A stretch of DNA of 19,605 bases, from the NCBI GenBank assembly GCA_018651445.1, contig JABIDZ010000078.1, forward strand, positions 1 to 19,605. The letters run 5' to 3'. Position 1 is the stretch's first letter. Each line of letters opens with the position of its first letter. This DNA is from Candidatus Iainarchaeum sp. (GTDB lineage Archaea > Iainarchaeota > Iainarchaeia > Iainarchaeales > JAAZKV01). The position numbers were made by a program, and so were the translations under genes. Below, piece after piece: positions 17,071 through 19,605 of the stretch. Below the pieces are notes generated by a model. The model ran no database searches, had not been told where the DNA came from, and was given only the letters and a program-made list of their open reading frames with translations.

Positions 17071-17568
17071 ATGAAAAAAGCAATTCTTATACTTGGACTA
17101 ATCCTAATTGGATTATTCTTATTTGGATGCACACAATTTGAGCTAGTAAATACTAAAACAGATAATAGTTCAGGAGCAGAAATTACCACAGAAAATTATA
17201 AAAGTGGAGATTGTCCATTTATACTGAGAATAGCAAAATATGATTCAGAACAAGCTACTTTAGAATCATACCAAGGAATAAAAACAACTATTCAATCCAC
17301 TCATGACTCACTTGTTTATGTTGACTTTGATGGCCCCCAATTACTTCAAGAACCATTAATTCAAGCCCCCTTTGAGGAAAATCCTCTTTACAATTACCTT
17401 TGGGTAAGTAATTCAAACATTATCATGATAACTCAAATCAATCCAAATCCAGTTGGAAACAATTCAGAATTTGCAACCCCTATTGATTGCAGTTATTTTA
17501 AATATGCCCAAATATTCAAAGAATTTACAAAAGAAAATTTAGCAAAATATCCATTTACTTCAAGTTAA
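17071..17568 (+). CDS. Cassette 1: small predicted lipoprotein
   Basis: This 165-residue protein has a lipoprotein signal (MKKAILILGL...LFLFGC) and its lipobox Cys at residue 20. The mature part holds two further cysteines (in S-G-D-C-P-F and P-I-D-C-S-Y), a possible disulfide pair, and looks mixed alpha/beta. I recognise no family. It is the first gene after tRNA-Tyr, with its own TATA box 26 nt before the ATG. The cassette-end element begins 5 nt after the stop (ATG at 17573). Under a tRNA-proximal insertion model this would be the most recent arrival. Confidence 0.75.
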   Translation: MKKAILILGLILIGLFLFGCTQFELVNTKTDNSSGAEITTENYKSGDCPFILRIAKYDSEQATLESYQGIKTTIQSTHDSLVYVDFDGPQLLQEPLIQAPFEENPLYNYLWVSNSNIIMITQINPNPVGNNSEFATPIDCSYFKYAQIFKEFTKENLAKYPFTSS

Positions 17569-17572
17569 GTTT

Positions 17573-17599
17573 ATGAACCACAAACTAAAAACAACTAAC
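17573..17599 (+). repeat. Cassette-end element, copy 1
   Basis: ATGAACCACAAACTAAAAAC followed by ACTAAC (17594-17599), just after the stop codon of the cassette 1 gene and 11 nt before the TGCA of the next tRNA fragment. Related copies lie at 18097, 18975 and 19466, always in the same place relative to gene and tRNA fragment. It is not T-rich, so it is unlike an archaeal terminator. Confidence 0.75.
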
Positions 17600-17602
17600 T
17601 CT

Positions 17603-17632
17603 TCTCCGCGTGCAACTCTGGGAGGGGGGACT
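17603..17632 (+). repeat. tRNA-Tyr 3'-end fragment, copy B
   Basis: TCTCCGCGTGCAACTCTGGG plus AGGGGGGA repeats the T-arm and acceptor 3' strand of tRNA-Tyr (16984-17010). The right half is exact. The left half differs and is 1 nt longer, so it could not form a normal T-loop. It looks like a recombination junction, not part of a working tRNA. Confidence 0.85.
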
Positions 17633-17659
17633 TAAACCCACCGACCAAGAATTGATTAG

Positions 17660-17668
17660 ATATAAATA
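17660..17668 (+). promoter_or_regulatory. TATA-like box of cassette 2
   Basis: ATATAAATA is centred about 27 nt before the ATG at 17691; the message is predicted to be leaderless. Confidence 0.6.
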
Positions 17669-17690
17669 CAACTAACTTCATACAAGTAAT

Positions 17691-18092
17691 ATGAAAAAAA
17701 CAATTATTCTCATTTTATTGTTGTCATTATCAATTGCGCTAATAGGTTGCACGCAAGACACCCCAAACACACCACAATTCACAGTTGATGATTTAGAGTA
17801 CACGGACCATCGCAACATTCCAAAAGAATTTGAAATTCCAATAAAAGATTTGAATCAATACTTTGAACTAAGTAAAGACACATGGCATCCCCAACCAGAC
17901 GATAAATGTAAAATCACAAATGAAACACCACAAATAATAACAATCCGCGAAGAAGGTTGTGGATTTTTATCTGCGCCGGGTTGCGGTTATTACACTTGGG
18001 CACATATTTGTGAAGATAAATACTTCATTATTCATTCCAGCGCATCATATGGCCCACACACTTATGGACCATTTAACTTGAAAACAAATTAA
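17691..18092 (+). CDS. Cassette 2: small predicted lipoprotein
   Basis: This 133-residue protein has a lipoprotein signal (MKKTIILILL...ALIGC) with the lipobox Cys at residue 20. The mature part has a C-x-I-T-N and a Gly/Cys-rich stretch (G-C-G-F-L-S-A-P-G-C-G-Y-Y), plus one more Cys in H-I-C-E-D. It is probably a small disulfide-bonded exported domain. I recognise no family. The gene has its own promoter and is followed within 5 nt by the cassette-end element. Its mature sequence is not visibly related to the neighbouring cassette proteins. Confidence 0.75.
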   Translation: MKKTIILILLLSLSIALIGCTQDTPNTPQFTVDDLEYTDHRNIPKEFEIPIKDLNQYFELSKDTWHPQPDDKCKITNETPQIITIREEGCGFLSAPGCGYYTWAHICEDKYFIIHSSASYGPHTYGPFNLKTN

Positions 18093-18096
18093 TTTT

Positions 18097-18120
18097 ATGA
18101 ACCACAAACTAAAAACTAAC
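18097..18120 (+). repeat. Cassette-end element, copy 2
   Basis: ATGAACCACAAACTAAAAAC is an exact match to copy 1 and overlaps a terminal ACTAAC (18115-18120). The gap to the next TGCA is 26 nt, longer than in the others, because of a local near-repeat (AACTACAAACTAC). Confidence 0.75.
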
Positions 18121-18136
18121 CAACTACAAACTACAA

Positions 18137-18168
18137 GATCCCCGTATGCACTTCTGGGAGGGGGGATT
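18137..18168 (+). repeat. tRNA-Tyr 3'-end fragment, copy C
   Basis: GATCCCCGTATGCACTTCTG runs into GGAGGGGGGATT. It matches tRNA-Tyr from the variable loop through the discriminator, with changes only around the T-loop and 1 extra nt. The small inverted repeat TTCCC-GCTA-GGGAA (18167-18180) follows directly. Confidence 0.85.
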
Positions 18169-18203
18169 CCCGCTAGGGAAGACCAATTGAGCAGAAAGAC
18201 TAG

Positions 18204-18212
18204 TTTTATAAA
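18204..18212 (+). promoter_or_regulatory. TATA-like box of cassette 3
   Basis: TTTTATAAA is centred 25 nt before a GTG (18233) and 34 nt before the ATG (18242) of the cassette 3 gene. Confidence 0.55.
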
Positions 18213-18241
18213 GTTTCAAAAACTAATATTGTGTGATTTGG

Positions 18242-18964
18242 ATGAGCAAAACATTTAGAAGAAACTCTGCAGTAAATGTTGGCCTTTTCTTGCTATTTCT
18301 TTTTTCACTTTTTATAATTGCGTTAAGCATATTATCCTTTTTGATAGCTCCCCTAAACTTACAACTTCCAATTAAAGCCATAGAACTAAATTTTATCAAT
18401 TTAATACTATTAATTGGATTCAATGTAATACTGTTCATCCCTGCAGCAATTTACTTTTTTGCATTTATAAAAAACCATTGGATAAAAGTATCAAAACAAA
18501 CACTATCATTTTGTTATATGCTTCCTTTTAGCACCACATATAAAACTGAAGAAAAAGGAATTCTTGGTTGGATAAAATATGATTTTCTCAAATTCATTAT
18601 TAAAGCAAAAATTAACAAAAAAGATATTCTTGGTTTAATTATTCTCAAAAATAAAGAGCTAATTAAGTTCATTGATATAAAAGCAGTAAAAGAAAAAATA
18701 AGCCGAGAAAATAAGAATCAGATTATTGGAAGTGGCCCTTATTTCCCGTACAATAGATTACTTTCAATTAGGGAATACCGATCACTCATAATCAAGACAA
18801 AAAAACAATCATATATTTTCCCATTTGAAAATTGGAGTGAAAAAAGAGTTGATTTGTTAATACAAGAATTAAAAGAAAATGATTTTTTGGTAGATATAAT
18901 TTCAAAAGGAGCAAACCACACGGCTAAAATAAAGAGTTTTGCTAAAAGTTTATTTTTGAGATAA
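18242..18964 (+). CDS. Cassette 3: two-helix membrane protein
   Basis: From the ATG at 18242 this is a 240-residue protein. It begins with a basic segment (MSKTFRRN), then two membrane helices (about 12-36 and 46-74), then a soluble domain of about 165 residues rich in Lys and Ile with alternating strands and a final helix (W-S-E-K-R-V-D-L-L-I-Q-E-L-K-E-N). This layout resembles membrane proteins with a PH-like domain, but I cannot confirm it. An in-frame GTG at 18233 would add three residues and sits at the leaderless distance from the TATA box, so the start is uncertain. It is the only cassette product that is not a lipoprotein. The cassette-end element follows the stop by 10 nt. Confidence 0.72.
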   Translation: MSKTFRRNSAVNVGLFLLFLFSLFIIALSILSFLIAPLNLQLPIKAIELNFINLILLIGFNVILFIPAAIYFFAFIKNHWIKVSKQTLSFCYMLPFSTTYKTEEKGILGWIKYDFLKFIIKAKINKKDILGLIILKNKELIKFIDIKAVKEKISRENKNQIIGSGPYFPYNRLLSIREYRSLIIKTKKQSYIFPFENWSEKRVDLLIQELKENDFLVDIISKGANHTAKIKSFAKSLFLR

Positions 18965-18974
18965 TTGTGATACC

Positions 18975-19001
18975 ATGAACTACAAACTAAAAACCACTAA
19001 C
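18975..19001 (+). repeat. Cassette-end element, copy 3
   Basis: ATGAACTACAAACTAAAAAC (one change from copies 1 and 2) followed by ACTAAC (18996-19001). It starts 10 nt after the cassette 3 stop codon and 13 nt separate it from the next TGCA. Confidence 0.75.
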
Positions 19002-19007
19002 AATCCT

Positions 19008-19036
19008 TCCCCGGTGCAATTCTGGGAGGGGGGATT
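19008..19036 (+). repeat. tRNA-Tyr 3'-end fragment, copy D
   Basis: Identical over 29 nt to tRNA-Tyr positions 16984-17012 (TCCCCGGTGCAATTCTGGG then AGGGGGGATT). It is the only copy that keeps the exact T-arm length. The inverted repeat TTCCC-ACTA-GGGAA (19035-19048) follows, as after copy C. Confidence 0.9.
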
Positions 19037-19092
19037 CCCACTAGGGAAGACCAACTGAACAGAATAAACTACTGACCTAACAAAAACAAACC

Positions 19093-19101
19093 TTTTTAAA
19101 T
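19093..19101 (+). promoter_or_regulatory. TATA-like box of cassette 4
   Basis: TTTTTAAAT is centred about 28 nt before the ATG at 19125; a leaderless message is predicted. Confidence 0.55.
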
Positions 19102-19124
19102 CACAAATCCCAAAAGCAATAAGT

Positions 19125-19442
19125 ATGAAAAAAGCAATATTAGTCATAACAATTTTAGTAATTGGAATGCTATTATTTGGATGTACCGAAGAACCACAAC
19201 CAATATTAAAAGAAGAGGCTTTACAAATAGCCCAAGCAAATTCCTCATGTAAAATATCTACTCAAACAGATATTCTTGATTTTATTAATTTAGTCGCAGA
19301 AGTTAAAGAAGACTATTATTTAGATACCCCCATTGAAGAAGGATTATTTTGGGAGATTCCAACAACAACCTGTGAAAATAAATGCTACGTCAATGCAATA
19401 ACCCGTGAGCTAATCACAATAGAAATAACCTGTGAGTACTAA
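19125..19442 (+). CDS. Cassette 4: small predicted lipoprotein, possibly PepSY-like
   Basis: This 105-residue protein has a lipoprotein signal (MKKAILVITI...MLLFGC) with the lipobox Cys at residue 20. The mature domain (E-E-A-L-Q-I-A-Q ... W-E-I-P-T-T-T-C ... C-Y-V-N-A-I-T-R-E-L) has the helix-then-strands look of small PepSY-type domains, but the match is weak and I do not rely on it. Four cysteines in the mature part may form two disulfides. The signal peptide is very close to that of cassette 1. The cassette-end element begins 23 nt after the stop. Confidence 0.75.
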   Translation: MKKAILVITILVIGMLLFGCTEEPQPILKEEALQIAQANSSCKISTQTDILDFINLVAEVKEDYYLDTPIEEGLFWEIPTTTCENKCYVNAITRELITIEITCEY

Positions 19443-19465
19443 CATTTAATCACACAATTAATTTT

Positions 19466-19492
19466 ATGAACCACAAACAACATACTACTAAC
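19466..19492 (+). repeat. Cassette-end element, copy 4
   Basis: The first 13 nt (ATGAACCACAAAC) match the other copies, then the sequence diverges, but the terminal ACTAAC (19487-19492) is kept. The next TGCA follows after 14 nt. Confidence 0.7.
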
Positions 19493-19497
19493 CATAC

Positions 19498-19591
19498 TTC
19501 CCCGTGTGCAATTCTTTAAACCAGTGGTACTGAAAGTACCACGCACCGTTCGCCTAGGCGGAACCTGGCCAACGTCTGGGAGGGGGGATTT
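19498..19591 (+). repeat. tRNA-Tyr 3'-end fragment, copy E, split by an insert
   Basis: The left part TTCCCCGTGTGCAATTCT (19498-19515) and the right part TCTGGGAGGGGGGATTT (19575-19591) together make one tRNA-Tyr 3' fragment. A 62-bp segment interrupts it, with TCT on both sides. A T-rich run follows to the window end, so whether another cassette begins there cannot be seen. Confidence 0.82.
19516..19577 (+). other. 62-bp GC-rich insert folding as a three-way junction
   Basis: The closing stem CCAG (19521-19524) pairs with CTGG (19565-19568). Hairpin 1 is TGGTACT-GAA-AGTACCA (19525-19541, 7 bp). Hairpin 2 is GTTCGC-CTAG-GCGGAAC (19548-19564, 6 bp with one bulged G). It is more GC-rich than its surroundings and lies inside a tRNA-derived repeat. 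It could be a tiny mobile insertion, an intron-like RNA or a structured RNA; I recognise no family. Confidence 0.6.
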
Positions 19592-19605
19592 GTTTTTTAT
19601 ATTTA

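Larger units (their letters stand above)
17011..19605 (+). mobile_element. Array of single-gene cassettes bounded by tRNA-Tyr 3'-end repeats (may continue past window)
   Basis: Downstream of the intact tRNA, the invariant 13-mer CTGGGAGGGGGGA (the T-stem 3' strand, acceptor 3' strand and discriminator) recurs at 17618, 18154, 19022 and 19576. Each interval of about 0.5-0.9 kb holds a TATA box, one gene and the conserved element ATGAACCACAAAC...ACTAAC before the next repeat. All genes face the same way as the tRNA. Insertion at the tRNA 3' end, which rebuilds the tRNA and leaves the older 3' end behind, is the known habit of tRNA-targeting integrases. Repeated many times it gives this layout. 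No integrase gene lies in the window. The alternative is serial tandem duplication followed by divergence of the genes, but the four products are not obviously homologous beyond their signal peptides. Confidence 0.7.

Noticed and set aside
17573..19492. The cassette-end elements as transcription terminators
   Set aside because: They are A-rich on the coding strand without T-runs; archaeal terminators are normally T-rich.
17603..19591. The four tRNA-Tyr 3' fragments as split-tRNA halves or working tRNAs
   Set aside because: None has a matching 5' half or anticodon arm nearby. Three have an extra base in the T-loop region, and an intact tRNA-Tyr is already present.
17573..19605. CRISPR array
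   Set aside because: The repeats are 0.5-0.9 kb apart with whole genes between them, and no short regular spacers or cas genes are seen.

Overview
The window looks archaeal, most likely from a small-genome (DPANN-type) lineage. Nearly every gene start has an archaeal TATA-like box about 25-28 nt upstream, so many messages are leaderless or almost so. The few Shine-Dalgarno sites read GGTGAT or GAGGAGAT. The tRNA-Tyr begins with C1-G72, as in archaea and eukaryotes. A 4-demethylwyosine synthase (Taw1) is present, and this pathway is confined to archaea and eukaryotes. The DNA is AT-rich. A phylum cannot be fixed from the sequence alone.

Left part (1-12.5 kb). Two giant membrane-anchored surface proteins of about 2,000 and 1,625 residues lie tail to tail. 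They share a C-terminal region of roughly 450-500 residues, so they are probably paralogues with different stalks: Ig-like repeats in one, a long helical Ala-rich region in the other. Between their 3' ends sits a hicBA toxin-antitoxin pair. Its toxin ORF has no ATG, GTG or TTG start and seems to begin with ATA. The next gene is taw1, on the minus strand. It shares one centrally placed TATA-like box with a divergent gene for a GLUG-repeat lipoprotein.

Middle part (12.5-16.9 kb). This holds the 949-residue GLUG lipoprotein, an unrecognised basic 146-residue protein, and a PAP2 membrane phosphatase with an intact active site and an extra C-terminal membrane region.

Right part (16.9 kb to the end) is the most unusual. 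An intact tRNA-Tyr(GUA) gene is followed by four copies of its own 3' end (T-loop, T-stem and acceptor 3' strand), at about 17.6, 18.15, 19.0 and 19.5 kb. Between copies lie single-gene cassettes of about 0.5-0.9 kb, all in the tRNA's orientation. Each cassette has its own TATA box, one small exported or membrane protein gene, and then a second conserved element (ATGAACCACAAAC...ACTAAC) just before the next tRNA fragment. Three of the four genes encode lipoproteins with the lipobox Cys at exactly residue 20. This looks like an integron-like cassette array that uses the 3' end of tRNA-Tyr as its attachment site. No recombinase gene is in the window. The last repeat is split by a 62-bp GC-rich insert that folds as a three-way junction. 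The tRNA itself has an altered elbow (G at T-loop position 55, making TGCA). The same TGCA occurs in every downstream copy, which suggests that recombination has shaped the tRNA gene.
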